15,204 nt of DNA, taken from contig DAOVVG010000034.1 of NCBI GenBank assembly GCA_030632175.1, positions 1-15,204 of the forward strand. Reading direction: 5' to 3'. This DNA comes from Gammaproteobacteria bacterium (lineage in GTDB: Bacteria; Pseudomonadota; Gammaproteobacteria; UBA9214). How positions within the stretch are numbered: the first letter of the stretch is position 1; each line of letters opens with the position of its first letter. The position numbers and the translations under genes were made by a program. Shown piece by piece: positions 1-8,238 of this stretch. The notes below the pieces were generated by a model. That model made no database searches, was not told the DNA's origin, and was given only the letters and a program-made list of their open reading frames with translations.

Positions 1-1241
1 ACGGCTTCGATAATGGTGTCCTTGGAAAAGAAACCCGAGAAAAACGGTGTACCGATCAGGGCCAGCGAACCGATCAGGGCGGTAATCCAGGTGATCGGCA
101 TGTACTTGCGCAAACCACCCATGTTGCGGATGTCCTGGTCATGGTGCATGGCAATGATCACAGAACCGGCACCGAGGAACAGCAGTGCCTTGAAGAAGGC
201 ATGCGTCATCAGGTGAAAGATACCGGCGGCATAGGCCGAGGCGCCCAGTGCGACGGTCATGTAACCCAGCTGCGACAGCGTTGAATAGGCGACCACGCGC
301 TTGATGTCGTTCTGTACCACGCCGAGCAGCCCCATAAAGAAGGCAGTGATGGCACCGATCACGATTACAAACGACAAGGCTGTATCGGAAAGTTCGAACA
401 TCGGCGACATACGCGCCACCATAAAGATACCGGCAGTCACCATGGTTGCGGCATGGATCAACGCAGAGATGGGTGTCGGGCCTTCCATGGAATCCGGCAA
501 CCACACATGCAACGGCACCTGCGCCGACTTGCCCATGGCGCCGATAAACAGACAGATACAGATCACCGACATCAGCGACCAGTCCACACCCGGAAACACC
601 TGGTAGGTGGCATCGGCATAGCTCGGCGCCGCGGCAAATACGCTGGCGTAGTCCATGCTATTGAAAGTCGCGTAAACAGCTGCAATGCCCAGCAGGAAAC
701 CAAAGTCGCCAACACGGTTTACCAGGAATGCCTTCAGGTTGGCATAGATGGCAGTCGGCTTCTTGTACCAGAAGCCAATCAGCAAATAGGACACCAGGCC
801 CACCGCCTCCCAGCCAAAGAACAGCTGCAGGAAGTTGTTGGACATCACCAGCATCAGCATGGAAAAGGTAAACAGCGCAATGTAGCTGAAGAAACGCTGG
901 TAACCCGGATCATCGTGCATGTAACCGACGGTGTAGATATGCACCATCAGCGATACGAAGGTCACCACGCACATCATTAGCGCAGTAAGGTTATCGATCA
1001 GGAAACCGATCTCGAAGCGCACCCCGCCAGACACCATCCAGGTGTAGACACTGGCGTTGTAGGACTCTGCCCCGTCAAAGGCAAACTGCTTCAGGACAAT
1101 CAGCGACAGTACAAAAGAAACCGCCACGCCCAGAATAGTCACCGTGTGTGCGCCGGCACGACCGATCTGTTTACCAAACAGTCCGGCAATCACGGCGCCC
1201 AGTAGCGGGGCAAGCGGTATGGCAAGATAAAGATTTTCCAT
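1..1241 (-). CDS. nuoL: NADH-quinone oxidoreductase subunit L (partial, C-terminus outside window)
   Basis: Membrane-arm, antiporter-like subunit of complex I, thought to take part in proton pumping. The reading frame is open from ATG 1241 to the left edge, giving 413 complete codons of a protein usually just over 600 residues long. The start follows the nuoK stop by 4 bp. The translation is strongly hydrophobic and shows the family's landmarks: the Glu in GWEAVGLVSY (E145), the Lys in GAMGKSAQVPLHVWLPD (K238) followed by EGPTPISALIHAATMV, and the Lys in MTHAFFKALLFLGAG (K351). These match the TM5 Glu, TM7 Lys and TM8-region residues known to be needed for proton translocation in the family. 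No frameshift or stop is seen in the visible part. nuoM and nuoN would be expected further left. Confidence 0.97.
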   Translation of the reverse strand, partial: MENLYLAIPLAPLLGAVIAGLFGKQIGRAGAHTVTILGVAVSFVLSLIVLKQFAFDGAESYNASVYTWMVSGGVRFEIGFLIDNLTALMMCVVTFVSLMVHIYTVGYMHDDPGYQRFFSYIALFTFSMLMLVMSNNFLQLFFGWEAVGLVSYLLIGFWYKKPTAIYANLKAFLVNRVGDFGFLLGIAAVYATFNSMDYASVFAAAPSYADATYQVFPGVDWSLMSVICICLFIGAMGKSAQVPLHVWLPDSMEGPTPISALIHAATMVTAGIFMVARMSPMFELSDTALSFVIVIGAITAFFMGLLGVVQNDIKRVVAYSTLSQLGYMTVALGASAYAAGIFHLMTHAFFKALLFLGAGSVIIAMHHDQDIRNMGGLRKYMPITWITALIGSLALIGTPFFSGFFSKDTIIEA

Positions 1242-1245
1242 TGCG

Positions 1246-1551
1246 CTATCCCTTCAGGGTATCCAGATCTTGAACATTAATGGTCTGACGGTTGCGGAAC
1301 AGCACTACCAGGATCGCCAGTCCGATGGCCGCCTCGGCCGCAGCCACTGTCAGGATAAAGAACACGAATACCTGACCGGCGATATCGCCAAGGAAATAGG
1401 AAAAAGCGATGAAGTTTATGTTCACCGCGAGCAGCATCAGCTCGATCGCCATCAACAGGATGATGACATTCTTCCGGTTCAGGAAAATACCGGCCACGCT
1501 CAACCCGAACAGGATGGCGGCAAGTATTAAATAGTCTGACAGTGCAATCAT
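1246..1551 (-). CDS. nuoK: NADH-quinone oxidoreductase subunit K
   Basis: Small membrane subunit of complex I, homologous to MrpC. The 101 residues agree with the usual length of about 100. Three transmembrane helices are visible (roughly 4-23, 29-52 and 60-86). The two membrane glutamates that the family uses for coupling are present: E37 in LLMAIELMLLAVN and E73 in TVAAAEAAIGLAI. The tail after residue 87 is polar. The start ATG at 1551 follows a purine-rich AAGAGA stretch and gives the typical MIALSDYL N-terminus. The stop lies 4 bp before nuoL. Unlike its neighbours it is separated from the upstream gene nuoJ by 211 bp that carry a repeat array, so its translation cannot be coupled to nuoJ. 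Confidence 0.97.
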   Translation of the reverse strand: MIALSDYLILAAILFGLSVAGIFLNRKNVIILLMAIELMLLAVNINFIAFSYFLGDIAGQVFVFFILTVAAAEAAIGLAILVVLFRNRQTINVQDLDTLKG

Positions 1552-1762
1552 TTTCTCTTAACTCAGTAATCTCTCATTTTTCAGTATTTCTACCGTGCCC
1601 CCTCTCCCCTGGGGAGAGGGTTGGGGAGAGGGGATCAAATCAGGAACGACCCTTATTAATACCCCCTCTCCCTGGTCCTCTCCCGGAGGGAGAGGGAATT
1701 CAAATTTCAACATCTACACCCTCTCCCTCCGGGAGAGGGTTGGGGAGAGGGAGTAGATGCCT
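1552..1762. repeat. nuoJ-nuoK spacer with three REP-like palindromic units
   Basis: This 211-bp gap holds three copies of a 33-nt unit built as arm CCCTCTCCC, short loop, arm GGGAGAGGG, TT, then a third arm GGGGAGAGGG. Copy 1 is 1600-1632 (plus), copy 2 is 1664-1696 (inverted) and copy 3 is 1719-1751 (plus). In copy 1 the arms 1600-1609 and 1611-1620 are a perfect 10-bp inverted repeat around one T. In copy 3 the flanks CATCTAC (1711-1717) and GTAGATG (1753-1759) lengthen the hairpin to 16 of 17 pairs, ending 3 bp from the nuoJ stop. The forward-reverse-forward order resembles REP/REPIN elements. Possible effects on the nuo mRNA are stabilising the upstream part or lowering read-through; both are inference. 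Confidence 0.85.
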
Positions 1763-2368
1763 TTACTGCTTCTCTTCCGCCTTCATCTCCACGACCCGCA
1801 CGCGATCCCGGGCCTTGACCGCCACCTGTTCCGCCGGATTCTGTGACTTGGTTTCAGGGCGTTTGCGCATGGTCAGCGCAATGGCCGCGATAATCGCCAC
1901 CAGCAAGATCACCGAGGCGATCTCAAACGGATACACATAATCGGTATACAGCACACTGCCAATTTCACGCACGTTGCTGTAGCCCTCGGGATGACGTGCC
2001 GGGATAGTCACGCTATCGACACCGAAGTTGCGCGCCCGTACCACCAGGTACATCTCCATCACAATCAAGGCTGCCACGCCCAGTCCCAGCGGAAGATACC
2101 TGATGAAACCCTCACGTAACGGTGAGGTATTGATATCCAGCATCATCACCACGAACAGGAACAGCACCATGACAGCGCCGACATACACAAGCACCAGCGT
2201 AATCGCGAGAAATTCGGCTTCCAGCAACAGCCACAGCGCCGAGCAGGTAAAGAACGCCAGAACCAGGTGCAGTGCTGCATGCACCGGGTTACGCACCGTG
2301 ATTACGCGCGCTGCCGCGAAGATCAGGATCGCCGCGAAAACGTAGAATATGAAACGTTCAAAATCCAT
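1763..2368 (-). CDS. nuoJ: NADH-quinone oxidoreductase subunit J
   Basis: Membrane subunit of complex I, homologue of mitochondrial ND6. The 201 residues fit the family range. About five hydrophobic helices can be seen: residues 3-22, 28-48, 52-78, 91-111 and 146-168. The third contains the conserved stretch LVYVGAVMVLFLFVVMML, which in structures forms the pi-bulge helix near the quinone channel. The last 35 residues are charged and cytoplasmic by composition. The start ATG 2368 lies 5 bp after the nuoI stop with AGGT about 7 bases upstream. A hairpin made of REP-like repeat sequence begins 3 bp past the stop. Confidence 0.96.
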   Translation of the reverse strand: MDFERFIFYVFAAILIFAAARVITVRNPVHAALHLVLAFFTCSALWLLLEAEFLAITLVLVYVGAVMVLFLFVVMMLDINTSPLREGFIRYLPLGLGVAALIVMEMYLVVRARNFGVDSVTIPARHPEGYSNVREIGSVLYTDYVYPFEIASVILLVAIIAAIALTMRKRPETKSQNPAEQVAVKARDRVRVVEMKAEEKQ

Positions 2369-2373
2369 ACCGG

Positions 2374-2862
2374 TTACCTGTACGCTGCGTCTTCTGTTCG
2401 ATCGACGGCAATCTGTGCCTCGTACTTGTCACCGATCTCCAGCAACATGTCCTTGGTCATGATGTTCTCGCCACGGTTCTCGAAGGCATACTCAAAAACA
2501 CGTGTTTCCACGATGGAGTCCACCGGGCAGGATTCTTCGCAGAAACCACAATAAATGCACTTGAACAGATCAATGTCATAACGGGTGGTACGGCGCGTAC
2601 CGTCTTCACGCTCTTCCGCTTCAATGGTAATAGCCAGCGCCGGGCAAACCGCCTCGCAAAGCTTGCAGGCGATGCAGCGTTCCTCACCATTGGGATAGCG
2701 ACGCAGTGCGTGCAAGCCACGAAACCGATTCGACTGAGGGGTCTTTTCTTCCGGGTACTGCACCGTGATCTTGCGCGAAAACAGACGGCGGCCCGTCAGG
2801 CGCATACCCTTCAGGAGTTCCCATAAAAACAGGCTTTTCAGGAAGTTAGTAAAGTTATCCAT
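2374..2862 (-). CDS. nuoI: NADH-quinone oxidoreductase subunit I (two [4Fe-4S] ferredoxin-like subunit)
   Basis: Peripheral-arm electron carrier that holds clusters N6a and N6b and passes electrons towards NuoB. The 162 residues match the length usual in non-enteric proteobacteria. Two complete ferredoxin motifs are visible: C63-x2-C66-x2-C69-x3-C73 (CIACKLCEAVCP) and C102-x2-C105-x2-C108-x3-C112 (CIYCGFCEESCP). The N-terminus (MDNFTNFLKSLFLWELLKGM) is amphipathic and probably lies on the membrane next to NuoH. The conserved RFRGLHALRRYPNGEERC segment precedes the first motif. The gene starts 8 bp after the nuoH stop. Confidence 0.98.
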   Translation of the reverse strand: MDNFTNFLKSLFLWELLKGMRLTGRRLFSRKITVQYPEEKTPQSNRFRGLHALRRYPNGEERCIACKLCEAVCPALAITIEAEEREDGTRRTTRYDIDLFKCIYCGFCEESCPVDSIVETRVFEYAFENRGENIMTKDMLLEIGDKYEAQIAVDRTEDAAYR

Positions 2863-2870
2863 AATCCCGT

Positions 2871-4019
2871 TTAATCAAACCAGGGGCCTACATTGGCCAC
2901 AACGGCAGCACCCTCGATAACCAGCCACACAATCGTGATTGGAATGAATACCTTCCAGCCCAGCCGCATGATCTGGTCATAGCGATAACGCGGAAACGTG
3001 GCACGGAACCACAGGAAGAACAACAGCATCAGTGAGGTCTTCGCGAACAACCAATGCACACCGGAACCGAACACCAGGCCAGTAATACCGGTTGCAAGAA
3101 ACTCGTCTGGCAAAATACCTTCGAACGGTGACAGCCAGCCACCCAGAAACATGAGTGCGGCCAGTGCGGCGATCAGGATCATATTGGCGTATTCCGCCAA
3201 AAAGAACACGGCAAACGCCATACCGGAGTATTCGACGTGGAAACCGGCGACAATTTCAGATTCACCTTCCGACACGTCAAACGGCGCGCGGTTGGTTTCT
3301 GCAACACCGGAAATAAAATACACCAGGAACAGCGGCAGCAAGGGTAACCAGAACCAGTGCAACACACTGCCCTGCTGGGCCTGCACGATGTCCACAAGGT
3401 TCAGACTGCCGCCGGCTATCAGCACACCGACCAGTGCAAAGCCCATGGCTATTTCGTAGGAAACGATTTGTGCAGCCGAACGCATGGCGCCAAGAAAGGC
3501 GTACTTGGAGTTCGACGCCCAGCCGGCAATGATGACGCCGTAAACACCCATGGATGTCAGTGCCAGGATGTACAACAGGCTGGCATCAATATTGGCCAGC
3601 ACCAGGGTGTCGGTAAACGGCAATACCGCCCAGGCCGCCAGCGCCGGCGCAATAGAAATCATCGGCGCAATAAGAAACAGAAACCGGTTGGAGTTCGTCG
3701 GAATAACGATTTCCTTGAACAACAGCTTCATTGCATCAGCTATCGGCTGCAACCAGCCTCTCGGGCCCACCCGGTTGTGGCCGATACGTAACTGCATATA
3801 GCCGATCACCTTGCGCTCGGCAAACGTGAGATAGGCAACCGCAAGCAACAGGGGAACCACGATGACAAGGATCTTGATAACAGAATACAGGAACACATTG
3901 GCCTTGATGTCATTCCAGAAATACACGCCCAGCATGACGACCAGCACAGACAATACGCCAGCCATTAGCACTGTAGCCAGCAACTGTCCCTTGTACTTTT
4001 CAATCAGTGTATGTGCCAT
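2871..4019 (-). CDS. nuoH: NADH-quinone oxidoreductase subunit H
   Basis: Membrane subunit (ND1 homologue) that joins the two arms of complex I and forms much of the quinone chamber. Family signatures are clear: ERKVIGYMQLRIGHNRVGP at 68-86 and ETNRAPFDVSEGESEIVAG at 240-258 with its row of acidic residues. I take ATG 4019 as the start because it follows the nuoG stop by 14 bp with GGGAA upstream. This gives 382 residues, longer than the 325 of the E. coli protein. A still more upstream in-frame ATG at 4115 lies inside nuoG and would add a non-hydrophobic 32 residues, so I reject it. The extra N-terminal segment (about 11-33) is hydrophobic. An internal start at 3935 (M29) would give 354 residues, but I see no clear ribosome-binding site there. 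Confidence 0.95.
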   Translation of the reverse strand: MAHTLIEKYKGQLLATVLMAGVLSVLVVMLGVYFWNDIKANVFLYSVIKILVIVVPLLLAVAYLTFAERKVIGYMQLRIGHNRVGPRGWLQPIADAMKLLFKEIVIPTNSNRFLFLIAPMISIAPALAAWAVLPFTDTLVLANIDASLLYILALTSMGVYGVIIAGWASNSKYAFLGAMRSAAQIVSYEIAMGFALVGVLIAGGSLNLVDIVQAQQGSVLHWFWLPLLPLFLVYFISGVAETNRAPFDVSEGESEIVAGFHVEYSGMAFAVFFLAEYANMILIAALAALMFLGGWLSPFEGILPDEFLATGITGLVFGSGVHWLFAKTSLMLLFFLWFRATFPRYRYDQIMRLGWKVFIPITIVWLVIEGAAVVANVGPWFD

Positions 4020-4033
4020 TGGTAGCGTTCCCG

Positions 4034-6433
4034 TCAAACCCGCTCGATGCCAATCGGGCCAAAAGCGGCACCCAGTGATGCGGCAGCCTGCGTCCCTGTC
4101 TGTATCCAGAGACAACCGTCAGGTACGCGTTCGCAGATTTCGACATCCATGGTGGCGCTGGCATCACCCTGCCTCACGGTCACCGTATAGCCATCCCGCA
4201 CACCGAATTTTTCTGCCTGATCAGCATTCAGCCGCACCAGTTCCGCCGCCGCAGTATCCGGCGTGGCCTGCAGGGCCGGTGCACGCCGTACCAGCGCGTC
4301 AACCGCATTAATGGCCACATCACCGATACGCTCCAGGCCTTCAAACACCGCAGCCCCGGCGACAGCACCGACAGCCTGACTGTTATCCAGCGCTACCGTA
4401 CCCAGCTGCTGCTGAAGGGCATCGCGTATTTCTTCACTGCTCTGTTGTTCAAAACCATCCAGCCCGAACTGGTTGCCCAGCACACGCATGACTTTCCAGC
4501 CCGGGCGACTGTCACCCGTTGGCGTCGCAATACCGGAGAAACTCTGCCAGCGACCTTCTGCATTCACAAAGGTGCCGGACGTTTCCGTAAACGGCCCCGT
4601 CGGCAACAGCACATCCGCCTGTTCTTTCATGGCATCGCTGGCAAAAGCGCCAATGGAAACCACAATGTCAGCAGCAGCAAGCGCCTGCGTCGCTTGCGCA
4701 GGATTTTCACAATCATGTGCCGGTTCTACACCAAACAGTAAATAACCCTTGCGCGGTGCTGCCAGCATGGCCTGTGCGTCAAGCCCTGACGTCGAAACCG
4801 CCGTACCTGCCGGACCACGGTGCGGTAACACACCGGCCAGCCAGCCTCCGACACCGTTTCCACCGTCGGTCAGCACACTCAAAACGGCACCACTGGCACC
4901 GGCAATAACCGCCGCCAGCGCCTTGATAACTGAAAACCGTGGATGCGCCGTGGCAACATTACCCAGCAACACCGTCGCCTTGCCGGCATCCTTCAACGCC
5001 TTCGCCATGGCCCGGTGCGTGTCGTCAGGGTTTGCTGCCGAAATTGCAGCCTTCACTGCATCTGCGCTACTGCCAGCAGCCTCCGGGAAGCATGCCGCAA
5101 TGGCCGCCAGGCTTGCCACCATTTGTGAGGGTGGCACCACGGCTTTCGCATGGACATCAAACAGGAATTCATAATCGATCGGGTTAACAAACATGACCTG
5201 CGCACCGGCAACGGCGGCCTTGCGCAGACGGTGCCCGATAATGGGCTGATCCTTGCGGGGGTTGGAACCGATAACCAGTACAGCATCGACGCTTTCCAGT
5301 GCCTCGACCGACTGCCCCAGTGTCGGGCATAACGGCGCAGTGTCCTGGTCAGTGAAATCCACCTGGCGCAAACGGTGATCGATATTGTTGATACCGACAC
5401 CGCGGGCGACCGCCTGTGTCAGCAGCATTTCCTCAAGCGTTGCGTCCGGCGAAACCAGCACGCCCATCTGATCGGCACCGTGTGCATCTATAACCGCGCG
5501 AATGCCTTCAGCGGCTGTTTGCAGCGCCGTTTCCCAGTCCACGGTTTGCCACTGGCCATCGACCTTCACCATCGGTGTGGTGAGCCTGTCTTCACTCGAC
5601 AGGCCTTCGTAACTGAAACGGTCACGATCGGACAGCCAGACTTCATTTATTTCTTCATTTTCACGCGGCACCACGCGCATGACTTCACCGCGGCGGGTAT
5701 GCACAAACAGGTTGGAACCGACGCAGTCATGCGGCGCAACCGTCGGTGACTGTTGTAATTCCCAGGCACGCGCCTTGAACCGGAACGGTTTGGATGTGAG
5801 CGCGCCAACCGGACACACATCAATGACATTGCCGGACAACTCTGATTCCAGTGATTTCTCAATATAGGTGCCGATTTTCATGTTCTCGCCACGACCCGTC
5901 GCACCCAGTTCCATCTTGCCCGCGACCTCGCGCAGCATGCGGATACAACGCGTGCAATGGATGCAACGCGTCATGTCCGTTGCAATCAGCGAACCAATAA
6001 ACTTGTCTTCAACAACACGCTTCTTCTCGGCGAAGCGCGATATATCACGCCCGTAACCCAGCGCCAGATCCTGCAATTCACACTCACCACCCTGGTCACA
6101 GATCGGGCAGTCCAGCGGGTGGTTGATCAGCAGGAATTCCATCACCGCTTTCTGGCCACCGGTCGCAATATCCGACTTCGTGAAGATCTTCATGCCCTCG
6201 GCAACCGGTGTGGCACAAGCCGGTAACGGTTTCGGGACCTTCTCTACCTCGACCATGCACATGCGACAGTTGGCCGCCACCGACAATTTTTTGTGATAAC
6301 AGAAACGTGGCACGCTGATACCCAGATCATCGGTCACCTCAATAATCATCGCGCCCTTGCGTGCCTGGCACGGCTGACCATTAATCTCGATATTCACGGC
6401 ATCATCAGCCGGGATCCCGGGACGCGCACTCAT
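4034..6433 (-). CDS. nuoG: NADH-quinone oxidoreductase subunit G (iron-sulfur subunit)
   Basis: Largest peripheral subunit of complex I, with N-terminal iron-sulfur domains and a molybdopterin-oxidoreductase-like C-terminal part. In 799 residues I see the [2Fe-2S] ligands of N1b (C45, C56, C59, C73), the N5 ligands H105, C109, C112, C118 (HPLDCPICDQGGEC) and the N4 ligands C157, C160, C163, C207 (CIHCTRCIR, then VIDVCPVGAL). The Cys set that binds the extra N7 cluster in E. coli is absent: only C237 lies in that stretch. From about 240 the protein resembles formate dehydrogenase/nitrate reductase folds (VLVIGSNPRKDQPIIGHRL). Start ATG 6433 overlaps the nuoF stop as ATGA, with AAAGGTG upstream, so translation is probably coupled. 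Confidence 0.97.
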   Translation of the reverse strand: MSARPGIPADDAVNIEINGQPCQARKGAMIIEVTDDLGISVPRFCYHKKLSVAANCRMCMVEVEKVPKPLPACATPVAEGMKIFTKSDIATGGQKAVMEFLLINHPLDCPICDQGGECELQDLALGYGRDISRFAEKKRVVEDKFIGSLIATDMTRCIHCTRCIRMLREVAGKMELGATGRGENMKIGTYIEKSLESELSGNVIDVCPVGALTSKPFRFKARAWELQQSPTVAPHDCVGSNLFVHTRRGEVMRVVPRENEEINEVWLSDRDRFSYEGLSSEDRLTTPMVKVDGQWQTVDWETALQTAAEGIRAVIDAHGADQMGVLVSPDATLEEMLLTQAVARGVGINNIDHRLRQVDFTDQDTAPLCPTLGQSVEALESVDAVLVIGSNPRKDQPIIGHRLRKAAVAGAQVMFVNPIDYEFLFDVHAKAVVPPSQMVASLAAIAACFPEAAGSSADAVKAAISAANPDDTHRAMAKALKDAGKATVLLGNVATAHPRFSVIKALAAVIAGASGAVLSVLTDGGNGVGGWLAGVLPHRGPAGTAVSTSGLDAQAMLAAPRKGYLLFGVEPAHDCENPAQATQALAAADIVVSIGAFASDAMKEQADVLLPTGPFTETSGTFVNAEGRWQSFSGIATPTGDSRPGWKVMRVLGNQFGLDGFEQQSSEEIRDALQQQLGTVALDNSQAVGAVAGAAVFEGLERIGDVAINAVDALVRRAPALQATPDTAAAELVRLNADQAEKFGVRDGYTVTVRQGDASATMDVEICERVPDGCLWIQTGTQAAASLGAAFGPIGIERV

Positions 6434-7731
6434 GCGGCTTCACCTTTGGATTTGGCACCGTCGCCGACCATGCAGCACTTGTGTTCGACATGATATTCAA
6501 ATTCTTCGCGGAAGTGCCGCAGGAAACCCTGCACTGGCCAGGCCGCCGCCTCACCAAACGCGCAAATGGTCTTGCCCTCGATCTGCCCGGCCGCACTGAG
6601 CAGCAGGTCAAGATCTTCCTTACGCCCCTGGCCTTCTTCAATACGCTTGATAATGCGATACATCCAGCCGGTGCCTTCACGACACGGCGTGCACTGTCCA
6701 CAGGACTCGGCGTAATAAAAACGCGACACGCGCATCAGGGCCTTCACCATGCAGGTGGTTTCATCCATGACCATCACGGCACCGGAACCCAGTGCTGAAC
6801 CGGCCTTGGACAGGGAATCATAGTCCATGTCGGTTTCCATGATGATATCAGCCGGCAACACCGGCATGGACGAACCACCCGGAATCACGGCCTTCAGGGT
6901 GTGACCATCACGCACACCACCGGCCATCTCCAGCAACTCGCTGAACGGGATGCCCATCGGCACCTCAAAGTTGCCTGGATTGTTGACATGACCGGAGACA
7001 GAAAATATTTTCACGCCACCATTATTGGGTTTACCCAGACCCATAAACCAGTCGCCGCCCTTGCGCATGATGGCGGGCACCGAGGCAAGTGTTTCGGTGT
7101 TATTGATCGTGGTCGGCTTGCCGTACAGGCCGAAGTTGGCCGGGAATGGCGGCTTGAAACGCGGTTGGCCCTTTTTGCCTTCCAGTGATTCCAGCAGGGC
7201 GGTTTCTTCACCGCAGATATAGGCACCGGCACCCAGATGCCCGTGGCATTCAAAGTCCACGCCGGAACCGAGAATATTGCCACCCAAAAAGCCGGCCTCG
7301 CGTGCCTCTTTCAACGCATGTTCAAAACGCTCAAACGGCTCATGATGGAATTCACCGCGCATGTAGTTATAACCAATGGTGGCGCCCATGGAATAGGCGG
7401 CAATGGCCATACCCTCGATCAGCGCATGTGGATTGAAGCGCAGAATATCCCGGTCCTTGCAGGTGCCTGGCTCTGATTCATCCGAGTTACAGACGATGTA
7501 TTTTTGCACCGGTGCGTTACGCGGCATGAAGCTCCACTTCAGACCGGTCGGAAAACCGGCGCCGCCACGGCCACGCAGACCTGACTTTTTGACCTCTTCA
7601 ATCACATCCTCGGGCGGAATTTTTCCCTGCAGGATCTTCTTCCACGCCTGGTAACCGCCAACCTTGAGATAATTCTCAAGTGTCCACGGCTCATCAAACT
7701 GCAATGTGTCAAAACAGACTTGCTCGGTCAT
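6430..7731 (-). CDS. nuoF: NADH-quinone oxidoreductase subunit F (NADH- and FMN-binding)
   Basis: Catalytic entry point of complex I: binds NADH and FMN and carries the N3 [4Fe-4S] cluster. Length 433 is normal. Visible motifs are the glycine-rich GRGGAGFPTGLKW (54-66) for FMN/NADH, the GAGAYICGEETALLESLEG region (168-186) followed by PRFKPPFPANFGLYGKPTTI, and the cluster ligands C344, C347, C350 (ESCGQCTPCREGTGW) with C390. The start ATG 7731 is 3 bp after the nuoE stop. The stop codon overlaps the nuoG start by 4 bp. It works with NuoE and NuoG as the electron-input module. Confidence 0.98.
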   Translation of the reverse strand: MTEQVCFDTLQFDEPWTLENYLKVGGYQAWKKILQGKIPPEDVIEEVKKSGLRGRGGAGFPTGLKWSFMPRNAPVQKYIVCNSDESEPGTCKDRDILRFNPHALIEGMAIAAYSMGATIGYNYMRGEFHHEPFERFEHALKEAREAGFLGGNILGSGVDFECHGHLGAGAYICGEETALLESLEGKKGQPRFKPPFPANFGLYGKPTTINNTETLASVPAIMRKGGDWFMGLGKPNNGGVKIFSVSGHVNNPGNFEVPMGIPFSELLEMAGGVRDGHTLKAVIPGGSSMPVLPADIIMETDMDYDSLSKAGSALGSGAVMVMDETTCMVKALMRVSRFYYAESCGQCTPCREGTGWMYRIIKRIEEGQGRKEDLDLLLSAAGQIEGKTICAFGEAAAWPVQGFLRHFREEFEYHVEHKCCMVGDGAKSKGEAA

Positions 7732-7734
7732 GCG

Positions 7735-8238
7735 CTACTCCAGCCCGTCCAGAATCGCATCGACCTTTTCAGGCGTCAGATTCTCTTCATAGTGACCGTT
7801 CACGGTCATCATCGGCCCGCCTGCACAGGCAGCCAGACATTCTTCTTCCAGCTTCAGGGTGATGCGGCCATCGGCCGTGGTCTCACCCAGCTTGATACCG
7901 AGTTTCTTTTCAACGTGCGCCACGATCGTTTCTGCACCGCACAACATGCAGGACAGATTGGTACACAGTGCCACCATGTTGCGCCCGACCGGTTCCAGCT
8001 CAATCATGGAATAAAAGGTACCGACCTCATAAACCTGTACGCTCAGCATACCGAGATAATCCGCAACGGCATCCATCAGCTCGCGTGACACCCAGCCACC
8101 GTTTTGTTCCTGTGCCGCCTGTAATGCCGCTAACACAGCAGATTGCTTCTGCTCAGCCGGAAATTTTTCCAGCCAGGCATCGATGTGGGCGCGCGTCTCC
8201 GCGGTCAACAGGTCTGATTTGCGTGCAGCCGTACCCAT
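7735..8238 (-). CDS. nuoE: NADH-quinone oxidoreductase subunit E (24-kDa [2Fe-2S] subunit)
   Basis: Thioredoxin-fold subunit with the N1a [2Fe-2S] cluster, partner of NuoF. The ligands follow the family pattern C92-x4-C97 (CTNLSC) and C134-x3-C138 (CLAACAGGPMM). The upstream EVGTFYSMIELEPVGRN segment is also typical. Length 167 is normal. The ATG at 8238 shares one base with the nuoD stop (TAATG). A strong GGGGAG lies about 11 bases upstream inside nuoD, so translation is probably coupled. Confidence 0.97.
   Translation of the reverse strand: MGTAARKSDLLTAETRAHIDAWLEKFPAEQKQSAVLAALQAAQEQNGGWVSRELMDAVADYLGMLSVQVYEVGTFYSMIELEPVGRNMVALCTNLSCMLCGAETIVAHVEKKLGIKLGETTADGRITLKLEEECLAACAGGPMMTVNGHYEENLTPEKVDAILDGLE

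Noticed and set aside
453..980. Open frame of 175 codons on the plus strand
   Set aside because: Antisense to nuoL, rich in His/Gln/Arg, no family resemblance; a by-product of the codon use of a hydrophobic protein gene.
1600..1751. Repeat array as a CRISPR
   Set aside because: Units are palindromic and alternate in orientation, spacers are of unequal length (31 and 22 bp), and no cas genes are near.
4020..4115. Upstream ATG for nuoH at 4115
   Set aside because: Would overlap nuoG by about 80 bp, and the added residues are simply nuoG read in another frame.
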